Below the pieces are notes generated by a model. The model worked only from the letters and a program-made list of their open reading frames with translations, searched no databases and was not told the DNA's origin. A program made the position numbers and the translations under genes. A DNA stretch of 13,983 nt from CAZNDN01 sp964571815 (GTDB taxonomy: Bacteria; Fibrobacterota; Chitinivibrionia; Chitinivibrionales; WJKA01), in NCBI GenBank assembly GCA_964571815.1, contig CAZNDN010000107.1, positions 1 through 13,983 of the forward strand. The letters run 5' to 3'. Each line of letters starts with the position of its first letter. Within the stretch, counting starts at the first letter, position 1. Below are positions 5,832 to 13,080 of this stretch, piece by piece.

Positions 5832-7768
5832 AAAGAGCCGTGGCCGACCAGGCTTCCCGCCACCTCCACAACCCGTTGCGAGCCGTGTACGCGGCGGAAA
5901 AGCGGCGTATCTACGATAAAACCCACCATCTGCTCGATCGTCGCCCGGATCCTGAAATCGTACGACGTGAGGTTGTTGACAAACGCATCGGGTGAGTTGT
6001 CGAACCCCACCACGGAAATGCGGCCGGGCACGGCAACGTTTTTGCTTCCGAGGTACGCCAGGGCCATGGTCCCGAGGCGGTCGTTGGCTGCTATCCAGAC
6101 CGTTATACGACGATCCCGGAGCGCTTCCTCGAAGAAGCGCTGTATCGGTTGCGTCGTCTCGTCGATCCGGGCCTGGAGCAGGTCGAGGAAACGTGCGCCG
6201 GGCCCGCGACAGTCCTTCGGCAGGTAGGAAAGTCGAGCGCGCTGAAACGAAACCGGTCCTTCGAACGCGGCAAGTATCTCCGTTCGCTCTGAAAAAGCTT
6301 CTTCGATAAACGGTGTGATCGTGCTCTCCGGTGAGACGCTCCTGAATACGCTCTCCAGCACGGCAAGACGCCGAACCGACCACTCCATGTCGTGGTTCAG
6401 GGAGAAATACGCCCCGTGACGGTGACCGAGGGAGATGAGATGCCGCGCCACGTTCCGGGGGGCCATCGGGCCCGAACCGTGCTGAAATACGGTGAAACGT
6501 TCGAATCGCTCGACCGTGCGCCGGATCTCGGGAACGCCTGCATTGTCAAGCACCGCAACCGGAAGATGAAATCCCGCAAGATGCTCCGCCAGGCCCTTGA
6601 CCGCACTGCAGTCCGCCGCCCATACACAGAAGCCCAGCACCGTTCTGCGTTTCACCAGCTCGCCGAGCCCCAGCTCCCGAAGAGCACGCGGTTGCCGAAA
6701 CTTCCTGAACAGAGAAACCGGCGCGATAGCGATATTTCGCTCCGCACATACCGACTCAAACAGCGGCAGGACCTCTCTGAAGTGCGCGTTCATACTCCGC
6801 AGACCCGAATCGACATTGAGCGGAATGAGAACAACGATGGCGGCACGATGCCGGCCGGAATCGAATACGGGCGCGGGCGGCTCCCGAAAAGACTCGAAGT
6901 CAACCTCTTCCCTGATCGAATTCAGCGCCCTGGTTATCGTGCGAAATCCAGCGCCGTATTCGCGAGTCAACTCCTTGCATGAGGGAAGCGGATTTCCCGG
7001 ACCGTAGACGCCCGAGAGAATATCGGCCAGAATGCGCCTGGCAACCCGCTCCCATTTCAAGGGGGGACGCCACGGCAGCCTGTCGGCGCCGTCTGTGGTC
7101 CCGGGATTATTACTTTCAGGAAAGGTGTTGGACTGCTCATCCGCGGCCACGTACGTTCCCTTCCCTCTGATTGTCCGCACCAGGCCCTCCCGTCGCACCT
7201 GCCGCACGGCCGATTGTACCACCGAACCCGACACCCCCAGCCGGGCGGCAATCTCACGCACTGCCGGCAGACGGCTGCCCGGTGACTCCCGCGAGATGCA
7301 CTCGCGGAGGTAGCCGGCCACATCGGCAACCAGACCTCCGCCGGGAGACGCCGAACGCCGAGTCAGACCCTGCGCACGTGCAATCCGATAGATGCTGGAC
7401 AGGCTCAGTCCGAAACGCCGGGCAACCCGCTCATACCGGTCAACTCCGGGCGCCGACTTCCTCAACGCCCGCACAACGGCACGGTCCCGATCCATCAAGC
7501 ACCCTCCCCCGCCCTCGTAAGCTCCCCCGGGACCGTCCAAACAGCGGATCCCGCGCCGCGCAACCAGCCGACGCCAATAGCCGACCGCGGAACGCGACAC
7601 CGACACTGTCCACGCAACCTCAGCATCGCTGCGCCCTTCGGCGCAGAGCAGAACAATCCCGCACCGCCGTGCCCGGCCGGGACGCGCACGATCCGCGGCC
7701 CACTTCTGAAGCTGCCTGCGCTCCGAAGAACTGAGCCGGATCCGTCCCCCGCTCATCCGTGCCGCCAT
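5819..7768 (-). CDS. Multi-HTH GntR/LacI-type transcriptional regulator
   Basis: 649 aa, probably a cytoplasmic, ligand-responsive DNA-binding protein. Domains in order: residues about 9-80 resemble the N-terminal HTH of IS630-family transposases (RARRCGIVLLCAEGRSDAEV, then SRSAVGYWRRL); 93-138 form a second HTH (YERVARRFGLSLSSIYRIA); 145-207 are a GntR winged helix (RLPAVREIAARLGVS, GLVRTIRGKGTYVA); 238-287 are a second GntR-like helix set (LPSCKELTREYG) lacking a clear wing; 308-640 are a LacI/GBP-type periplasmic-binding fold (IAANDRLGTMALAYLG, RISVVGFDNSP). The ATG at 7768 is chosen because GGGGAGGAG lies seven bases upstream; a longer frame to 7807 has no such site. It diverges from the beta-helix gene at 7975, so it probably controls the neighbouring glycan genes; the ligand may be a sugar. 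Four DNA-binding modules in one chain is unusual. The GntR and LacI assignments are firm; the IS630-like one is moderate. Confidence 0.85.
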   Translation of the reverse strand: MAARMSGGRIRLSSSERRQLQKWAADRARPGRARRCGIVLLCAEGRSDAEVAWTVSVSRSAVGYWRRLVARRGIRCLDGPGGAYEGGGGCLMDRDRAVVRALRKSAPGVDRYERVARRFGLSLSSIYRIARAQGLTRRSASPGGGLVADVAGYLRECISRESPGSRLPAVREIAARLGVSGSVVQSAVRQVRREGLVRTIRGKGTYVAADEQSNTFPESNNPGTTDGADRLPWRPPLKWERVARRILADILSGVYGPGNPLPSCKELTREYGAGFRTITRALNSIREEVDFESFREPPAPVFDSGRHRAAIVVLIPLNVDSGLRSMNAHFREVLPLFESVCAERNIAIAPVSLFRKFRQPRALRELGLGELVKRRTVLGFCVWAADCSAVKGLAEHLAGFHLPVAVLDNAGVPEIRRTVERFERFTVFQHGSGPMAPRNVARHLISLGHRHGAYFSLNHDMEWSVRRLAVLESVFRSVSPESTITPFIEEAFSERTEILAAFEGPVSFQRARLSYLPKDCRGPGARFLDLLQARIDETTQPIQRFFEEALRDRRITVWIAANDRLGTMALAYLGSKNVAVPGRISVVGFDNSPDAFVNNLTSYDFRIRATIEQMVGFIVDTPLFRRVHGSQRVVEVAGSLVGHGSLGTG

Positions 7769-7974
7769 ACTACATCTCCTCCCCGGGGTTATCGAGTTAA
7801 AATACAATCAGTACAGCTATGCAACATAAGTACAATTCATAATTTCCTTGCAATCCGCGAAACTCGTTATATTGCTTACTACCGAAACCATGAACCGATT
7901 CCCTCCAATGTCCGACACCGGTGAGGCTGCATTCCGCACCGGCGGGAATCGACACGCAAACGAAAGGACTCACG
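7769..7974. promoter_or_regulatory. Divergent promoter region, regulator / beta-helix gene
   Basis: The AT-rich 7795-7880 patch lies between divergent genes. It contains TATG-CAA-CATA (7818-7828, a perfect inverted repeat) bracketed by AGTACA at 7810-7815 and 7829-7834, and TACAAT at 7803 and 7831. These repeated half-sites are candidate operators for the regulator. A plus-strand -10-like TATATT is at 7868-7873, leaving a leader of roughly 95 nt for the gene at 7975. No strong -35 is evident for either gene. Confidence 0.5.
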
Positions 7975-10305
7975 ATGAATCCGGCTCATCACGCTCAACG
8001 TCGTGTCGGGCGACTCCTTGCGGCACTGTTGCTGTGCGGCGGAGCCGCCGCCACGGCCGCCGAACTCTATGTCTCTCCGGAGGGAAACGACGACGACGCG
8101 GGGACCCGCGGAGCGCCCTTCAGGACAGTGTATCGGGCACGGGAGGAAATCCGCACAATGAATGCGGACATGGCCGAAGACATCACCGTCTACCTTCGGG
8201 GAAATGTCAACGGCGGATATCATTTTCTGGATTCGACGCTGCGGTTCGATGAGCGCGACGGGGGAAGGAACGGACACCGGGTGATCTTCCGCAACTACGA
8301 AAACGAAGGCGTGGTAATCAGCGGCGGCCGCCGGGTAGGAAACTGGGAAAAGGTTCCGGGAACATCACCACAGCAGTGGAAAGCGTCCTTTTCCTTTGAC
8401 GAGAAAATCCGCAACATGTACGTCGACTATCTGCCTGCAATTCGCAGCCAGGGTCCGGAGATCACCCACGGCGAGGATTGGGGTACGTATGCCGACGGGC
8501 CGGCCGGGTTCAAGGTTCAGGGAGCCGGGAACCTGACCCTGCCGACTGCGCGTGATGTCGAGCTTTACAAAAAGGACACCTGGCTGACACAGCAATTCTG
8601 TGTCGAAGACATCATCGATCCCGGCCCCAACGCCGTCCTCAAAATGCAGCAGCCCCTGTGGCGCATTGCCCTGTATAAGGCCGCGTGCCCGGCGCCGGGA
8701 GCGACATATATCATGGAAAACGCCCTGGAGTTCTGTGACGCCCCCAACGAGTTCTTCTTCGACCGGCCAAACGACATGCTCTACTACATTCCTCGCGAAG
8801 GCGTGGACATGACCGCGGCCGTGGTCGTGGTACCGCTGGTGCAACGGCTCGTGCTGATCGAAGGAGCATCACCGTCGGAAAAAGTCCAAAACATCACCTT
8901 CGAGGGAATCGCCTTCCAGCATGACGCATACCGCCTGCAAAAGGTCGGTGACTCACACGGCTACGTGGGCGTGCAGGGGATCGATGCGTTCATGAGGCCC
9001 GTGGCCACGGAGCAGGGGCAGATTGACGACGCCCGCGTGTACTGGTACGGCCATTCACAGATTCAGGCCGCCGTCGAAATGCTCTTTGCCGACGGGATTA
9101 TAATCGACCAGTGCCGGTTCGAGTACCTCGGCGGCGGGGGAGTCAACTGCATGAACGACGTTCACAATTGCGTAATCAACGGCAATATCTTCAGGTGGGT
9201 CGGGGCCTACATGGTCAATATCGGCCACAGCGAACACGGCGATCTGACCGAAACCTATCCGCAGGAATTATATCGCATACCCGCCGAGAACGAGTACTGG
9301 ATTCCCTGTTCGCATATCACGGTATCAAACAACCTCAGCAAGACCACGCCGTGGCAGTTTACGCACACACCGGTGATGAATGCCTACTATATCCACGACT
9401 GCACATTGCTGCACAACGACCTCGCTCCCACGGGGTGGTGCACCTTCTCGGTCGGATTCGGCTGGGGGCGCGACGACAAGAGCGAAGTTATCCGCAACAA
9501 CGAAGCCAAATACAACTATTTCAACGGTTCCATGCTGTGGCACGGTGACGGAGGGGCGTTCTATTCACTCAGCGATCAACGCGGTCTGGTCTGTCACGGG
9601 AACGTGTTCGACAACAAGTGGACGGAACGCGATGTCGCAAGCCCGCGCAGCAAGCTGGTGCAACCCTGGGGGCTGTTCGCACAAGGCGGCCAGCGCTGGT
9701 ACAAGGCCTACTATCCGGATGCCGGGTCGGAAAATATCACGTACACCGATATCGTGAAATTCGGCGGCGGTCCCGCAGTAGGCACATGGTGCGGACTCAA
9801 CAACGTGTCCGTGGACCGCGCATGGTACGAAGAAGGCGGGAGCGGCGTGGCGATCTGTAAGAAGGACGGTGTTTCCTGCTCCAATATCCACAGTTTCCCG
9901 GAGGGGCAACCGCCGGCTGAAGCATCTTCGATCATGGCCCAAGCAGGTCTGGAATCTGCATACAAGCATTTATATGACGCGGTTGACTGGAAACCCGGTG
10001 AACCGTCGGCCGTACCCAACCGTATCGAGTCCACACGCCTGCGTCGTTCCCGCGTGTCCATGAGCATTTCCGGAGGTCCGCGTCCCATGCTGATTCTCAA
10101 TTCGCCGCATCGAAGGGTCGTACGGGTGTCGCTGCTCGATATCAGGGGACGGCTCTGTTCGGTCCTGTCGCGGGTGCGCGCTGAGGCCGGCTCTTCCCGG
10201 ATCCCACTTGCCTCGTCGGGGCAATCGTTGGCTCAGGGTTCCTATATCGTATCCGTGGCCTCTCCCGACGGTACATCGGCCGTGAAATCGTTTGTGGTTC
10301 GGTAA
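7975..10305 (+). CDS. Secreted right-handed beta-helix protein, GH141-like
   Basis: 776 aa. The ATG at 7975 has AAGGA upstream; an earlier in-frame start at 7921 would precede the signal peptide and lacks a site. Residues 1 to about 28 are a signal peptide (hydrophobic LLAALLLCGG, cleavage near ATAA/EL). Then comes LYVSPEGNDDDAGTRGAPF, a pattern typical of right-handed parallel beta-helix enzymes such as family GH141, followed by VVISGGRRVGNW and long beta-helix stretches (NNLSKTTPW, IRNNEAKYNYF, VCHGNVFDNKW). The last 75 or so residues (VSLLDIRGRL, then GSYIVSVASPDG and KSFVVR) resemble type IX-like C-terminal sorting domains. It probably acts outside the cytoplasm on a polysaccharide; substrate and exact family are inferred. 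It is the first plus-strand gene of the locus, opposite the regulator, and has a paralogue beginning at 13800. Confidence 0.85.
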   Translation: MNPAHHAQRRVGRLLAALLLCGGAAATAAELYVSPEGNDDDAGTRGAPFRTVYRAREEIRTMNADMAEDITVYLRGNVNGGYHFLDSTLRFDERDGGRNGHRVIFRNYENEGVVISGGRRVGNWEKVPGTSPQQWKASFSFDEKIRNMYVDYLPAIRSQGPEITHGEDWGTYADGPAGFKVQGAGNLTLPTARDVELYKKDTWLTQQFCVEDIIDPGPNAVLKMQQPLWRIALYKAACPAPGATYIMENALEFCDAPNEFFFDRPNDMLYYIPREGVDMTAAVVVVPLVQRLVLIEGASPSEKVQNITFEGIAFQHDAYRLQKVGDSHGYVGVQGIDAFMRPVATEQGQIDDARVYWYGHSQIQAAVEMLFADGIIIDQCRFEYLGGGGVNCMNDVHNCVINGNIFRWVGAYMVNIGHSEHGDLTETYPQELYRIPAENEYWIPCSHITVSNNLSKTTPWQFTHTPVMNAYYIHDCTLLHNDLAPTGWCTFSVGFGWGRDDKSEVIRNNEAKYNYFNGSMLWHGDGGAFYSLSDQRGLVCHGNVFDNKWTERDVASPRSKLVQPWGLFAQGGQRWYKAYYPDAGSENITYTDIVKFGGGPAVGTWCGLNNVSVDRAWYEEGGSGVAICKKDGVSCSNIHSFPEGQPPAEASSIMAQAGLESAYKHLYDAVDWKPGEPSAVPNRIESTRLRRSRVSMSISGGPRPMLILNSPHRRVVRVSLLDIRGRLCSVLSRVRAEAGSSRIPLASSGQSLAQGSYIVSVASPDGTSAVKSFVVR

Positions 10306-10321
10306 ACCTCTGGAGAATGCG

Positions 10322-10558
10322 ATGACTTCGTTGATGCAAACTATACAGTTCTTCAACAGGTACTCGAAAATCTCTCAGGGCGAAGTTCCATGCAAGAGGT
10401 GCTTTTCGCGCGGGTGCCCCGACTGTACAGAACACCGTGCGGCACGACCCGCGGCCTTCGCCTTCGGCTCCGCCCTGCCGGGGAAGATCCGTGGCACACG
10501 GAAAAGATTCGTAAGGGCAATCACGCAGGCATCCGTTGCATGCGGACATGCCCGGTAA
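10322..10558 (+). CDS. Possible small CxxC protein (uncertain)
   Basis: A 78-aa frame beginning 16 bases after the beta-helix stop, with TGGAG six bases upstream of its ATG. It contains CKRCFSRGCPDC, a CxxC-x4-CxxC cluster at about residues 24-35 that could bind zinc, followed by an Arg- and Ala-rich tail. I recognise no family. Codon use is less GC-biased at third positions than in the neighbours, and the 3' end overlaps the sulfatase promoter region, both of which count against it. It may be a chance frame in an otherwise gene-free 296-bp gap (10306-10601). Confidence 0.25.
   Translation: MTSLMQTIQFFNRYSKISQGEVPCKRCFSRGCPDCTEHRAARPAAFAFGSALPGKIRGTRKRFVRAITQASVACGHAR
10538..10551. promoter_or_regulatory. 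Palindromic operator candidate upstream of sulfatase
   Basis: GCATG-CGGA-CATGC, an inverted repeat with perfect 5-bp arms. It overlaps the proposed -35 hexamer at 10543-10548, a classical position for a repressor site. No regulator has been shown to bind it. Confidence 0.4.
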
Positions 10559-10571
10559 TGCTAACTATAAT
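10543..10571 (+). promoter_or_regulatory. Promoter of the sulfatase gene
   Basis: A weak -35 CGGACA (10543-10548), 17-bp spacer, and perfect -10 TATAAT (10566-10571). Transcription would begin near 10578, giving a leader of only about 25 nt before the ATG at 10602. The -10 box is part of the 31-bp motif copy B. Confidence 0.6.
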
Positions 10572-10589
10572 AATTATTACCCCGTCCCC
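10559..10589 (+). repeat. 31-bp motif, copy B (sulfatase leader)
   Basis: It begins TGCTAACTATAAT, contains the palindrome TAATAATTATTA, and ends ACCCCGTCCCC. It is 27/31 identical to copy A and 23/31 to copy C, all ungapped and in the same orientation. It ends two bases before the sulfatase Shine-Dalgarno GAAGG (10591-10595). Confidence 0.8.
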
Positions 10590-10601
10590 TGAAGGCGTAC
10601 T

Positions 10602-12053
10602 ATGACAAAGCCCAAGCCCAACATCCTCTTGCTCTTCTCCGATCAGCACAATGCCCGCATACTGGGCTGCGACGGCGACCTCCAGGCGCAAACACCCAAC
10701 CTCGACCGCCTCGCATCTCAAGGCATTCGTTTCAGCCGCACTTATTGCCAGAACGGCATCTGCCTTCCCTCACGCACATCACTGCTCACGGGACGTTACT
10801 GCCGGAACCTCGGGACCATGGACAACGATCCCGCGGCGCCGGTGCCTGAGGGAATCGTGCCGCTGCAGAAGCTCCTGAAGGACAACGGCTACCGCACCGC
10901 GGCGTTCGGCAAACGCCACCTGGCCCACGCAATCGACTACGGGTGGGATTACTCGGCAACCACCATGCCCGAAGGGCACGACAAGTCGGATGAAACCTAC
11001 TGGGACTGGATCCGGGAGCAGGGCGCCTGCGACGCCTTCCTCGAAGACTGGTATGCCGAGCACGGGGACAAGTTCGGGAGGCAGTCTTCGCGGCTCATGG
11101 CACGGGAGTCAAGCCTGAGCCCCGCGCACACCATGGAAGCCTACACGGCCATGCGCACCCGCGAGTTTCTCCGTGAGTCCGAAAACAACCGTTCTCCCTT
11201 CTTCTGCTGGTGCTCCTTCTACCGTCCCCACCAGCCCTACACCCCGCTGCGGAAATACCTCGACCGATTTGACCCCCGCTTGCTGAAACTGCCCGACAAC
11301 CTCTACGAGCCCGTCGAAAACCTCCCTCCCAAGCTCCATGAATGGCGCACCGGAGGGGGGCTCGCCGAAGCTGCCGTGAATCAGTGGTACTACCGCATGA
11401 TCGTCTGGTACTACTACGCGCTGGTGGCGGAAATCGACGATCACGTGGGAGCGGTTCTCCGGGAGCTTGACAAGCAGGGATTCTCGGAGAATACGATTGT
11501 TATCTATGCCTCCGACCACGGTGATTTTGCCGGCGAGCACGGCATGGTGGAAAAATGCGCGGCCGGTCACAACGTCTACGAGAGCACCCTGCGCGTCCCC
11601 CTGTTGATCCGGTGGCCGGGCACCGTACGCCCCGGGTCGGTCAACGACGACCTGGTGGAGTTGCTCGACCTCTACCCCACTCTCGCCGAAGCAGCCGGGA
11701 TTCGCGATACGGACATCGCCGAGCTTCCCGGCCGCTCGCTGGTTGAGACGTGCCGCTCCGGCCGCCCGACCGGACGCGACTGTGCTTTCTCCGAGAACTG
11801 GTCTCAGGTCACGGCCATTGGAAAGCGCTGGAAACTCGGCACCTGGATTGAAGCCCCCCGAAAAGAGTGGGATTACCGGGAGTTCAATGACCAACTCTTC
11901 GACCGGGAGCGCGATCCCTCCGAAGTGCATAACGGGATCGCCGAGCCGGCCAATACCGGGATCGTTCGGGAAATGCGCGATACCATCAGTCATTGGGCGG
12001 AGAACACGCCGGGCCGGGCAAAACAAGAGATGGCCGCACGAGCGGGCGAATAA
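10602..12053 (+). CDS. S1-type formylglycine sulfatase
   Basis: 483-aa arylsulfatase-family enzyme hydrolysing sulfate esters, here probably of a glycan. The formylglycine signature CLPSR begins at Cys54, inside GICLPSRTSLLTGRY, so the cysteine needs a maturase (anSME or FGE) not present in this window. N-terminal metal ligands are in FSDQ (Asp14, Gln15). GKRHL near residue 103 stands for the usual GKWHL. YASDHGDFAGEHGM around 302-315 carries the second metal pair (Asp305, His306), and EKCAAGHNVYE follows. The protein starts MTKPKPNILLLFSDQ directly at the catalytic fold, with no signal peptide, so it is predicted to be cytoplasmic although its neighbours are exported. GAAGG lies six bases upstream of the ATG. 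It sits between the beta-helix and SGNH genes, has its own promoter, and may be regulated by the nearby palindrome. Confidence 0.95.
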   Translation: MTKPKPNILLLFSDQHNARILGCDGDLQAQTPNLDRLASQGIRFSRTYCQNGICLPSRTSLLTGRYCRNLGTMDNDPAAPVPEGIVPLQKLLKDNGYRTAAFGKRHLAHAIDYGWDYSATTMPEGHDKSDETYWDWIREQGACDAFLEDWYAEHGDKFGRQSSRLMARESSLSPAHTMEAYTAMRTREFLRESENNRSPFFCWCSFYRPHQPYTPLRKYLDRFDPRLLKLPDNLYEPVENLPPKLHEWRTGGGLAEAAVNQWYYRMIVWYYYALVAEIDDHVGAVLRELDKQGFSENTIVIYASDHGDFAGEHGMVEKCAAGHNVYESTLRVPLLIRWPGTVRPGSVNDDLVELLDLYPTLAEAAGIRDTDIAELPGRSLVETCRSGRPTGRDCAFSENWSQVTAIGKRWKLGTWIEAPRKEWDYREFNDQLFDRERDPSEVHNGIAEPANTGIVREMRDTISHWAENTPGRAKQEMAARAGE

Positions 12054-12105
12054 CTGAATCGGCGGAACGCCTGGAAACACTCCCCCGGAGGACGACTGCA
12101 ATCAC

Positions 12106-12118
12106 GGAGTCATACTCC
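12106..12118. promoter_or_regulatory. Short inverted repeat upstream of SGNH gene
   Basis: GGAGT-CAT-ACTCC, a perfect 5-bp-arm inverted repeat 12 bp upstream of the proposed -35 box. It is C-rich afterwards with no T-run, so an operator is more likely than a terminator. It differs from the palindrome at 10538. Confidence 0.3.
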
Positions 12119-12129
12119 TCCCCCCCCGG

Positions 12130-12159
12130 TTGGGAATATTCAGCGCTGCTTGTTATAAT
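12130..12159 (+). promoter_or_regulatory. Promoter of the SGNH hydrolase gene
   Basis: -35 TTGGGA (12130-12135), 18-bp spacer, perfect -10 TATAAT (12154-12159). Transcription would start near 12166, about 50 nt before the ATG. The -10 box is part of the 31-bp motif copy C, as in the sulfatase promoter. Confidence 0.6.
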
Positions 12160-12177
12160 AAATGTGACTCCGTCCCG
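12147..12177 (+). repeat. 31-bp motif, copy C (SGNH leader)
   Basis: It begins TGCTTGTTATAATAA and ends GACTCCGTCCCG. It is ungapped and 23/31 identical to both other copies. The TATAAT and CCGTCCC blocks are kept, while the central palindrome of copies A and B is lost. Confidence 0.7.
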
Positions 12178-12215
12178 AAACCTATTTTCATGCAGTCACA
12201 TTCGGACGCGTACGC

Positions 12216-13046
12216 ATGAAATGCTTTCCCGCTCTCATCTCTCTGCCGCTTCTTGCGGGGCTCATACCCCTCTCCGTGAGTGCGTCCACGAGGATCTGCT
12301 GCGTGGGCAACAGCATTACGCAGGGCAACTATCCCGACGATCTGCAGGGGTTGCTGGGCGACGACTACACGGTGATCGACCGGGGCATTCACTCCACCAC
12401 CATGCTGCGCAACGGAAATGCTCCGTACTGGGAATCCTCCGAATTCTCATTGGTTTTCGACGATGAACCCGATATCATCACGATCATGCTGGGCACGAAT
12501 GACTCCAAGGCCTACAACTGGGATGCTTTTCAGGGCGAATTCGCCGATGACTGCCGGGCACTGCTGGACACCTTCCTGACAATCGAAACCCGGCCCCTGC
12601 TCTATCTGTGCCTTCCCCCGCCCGCGTTTCCACCGGAGACGCACTCGATCTCGGCCTACAACATCGAACACGGTGTCGTGCCGCTTCTCCGCGAGGTGGC
12701 CGGCCGGCGAGGCGTGCCGCTGATCGATGCTCACACACCGCTGAAAGACAGTGTGGAATACTTCCCCGACCATGTCCACCCCAATCACGACGGTAAAAAG
12801 GCAATCGCGCGGATTATCTACGAAACCCTTGTCGAAGACACGGACCTGGTTGCGACCGCGAGGTCCGCTGAGCGGCCGGCATTGCCGGTGGAACCGCGCG
12901 GAGATGTACGCCGACCCACTCCTGTATGGCAGGTGAACGGTCGCCTGCTTGTTGTACGTGACAAGGGAGAAATCGTGCCGCCCGGGTGGGTGATTTGCAG
13001 CCCTGGAGCGGCGCCTCCACTGAAGGTGTTTCTCAGGAGGGAATGA
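12216..13046 (+). CDS. Secreted SGNH/GDSL hydrolase
   Basis: 276 aa. Residues 1 to about 23 are a signal peptide (ALISLPLLAGLIPLSVSA), so it acts outside the cytoplasm. SGNH blocks: block I GNSIT with nucleophile Ser33; RGIHSTT near 56; block III LGTND with Asn95; block V DHVHPN with Asp185 and His188. It is probably a carbohydrate esterase removing acyl groups so that the sulfatase and beta-helix enzymes can act, though the family also holds lipases. The C-terminal 40 or so residues (NGRLLVV, GWVICSPG, VFLRRE) vaguely resemble the sorting tails of its neighbours. No good Shine-Dalgarno precedes the ATG. A nine-codon frame from an ATG at 12190 ends in a TGA overlapping this start (ATGA). Confidence 0.88.
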   Translation: MKCFPALISLPLLAGLIPLSVSASTRICCVGNSITQGNYPDDLQGLLGDDYTVIDRGIHSTTMLRNGNAPYWESSEFSLVFDDEPDIITIMLGTNDSKAYNWDAFQGEFADDCRALLDTFLTIETRPLLYLCLPPPAFPPETHSISAYNIEHGVVPLLREVAGRRGVPLIDAHTPLKDSVEYFPDHVHPNHDGKKAIARIIYETLVEDTDLVATARSAERPALPVEPRGDVRRPTPVWQVNGRLLVVRDKGEIVPPGWVICSPGAAPPLKVFLRRE

Positions 13047-13080
13047 TTCGAACCCCGGGCGCCGACGCTTTCGTTGCTGC

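Noticed and set aside
5697..6383. 228-aa minus-strand frame overlapping the regulator
   Set aside because: It overlaps the LacI-type domain of the regulator in another frame; only the regulator frame shows family motifs.
7848..8252. 134-aa frame over the beta-helix gene start
   Set aside because: It overlaps the signal peptide and the N-terminal domain of the beta-helix gene in another frame and has no recognisable features.
11109..12101. 330-aa minus-strand open frame
   Set aside because: It is antisense to the sulfatase, whose catalytic motifs run through the whole region.
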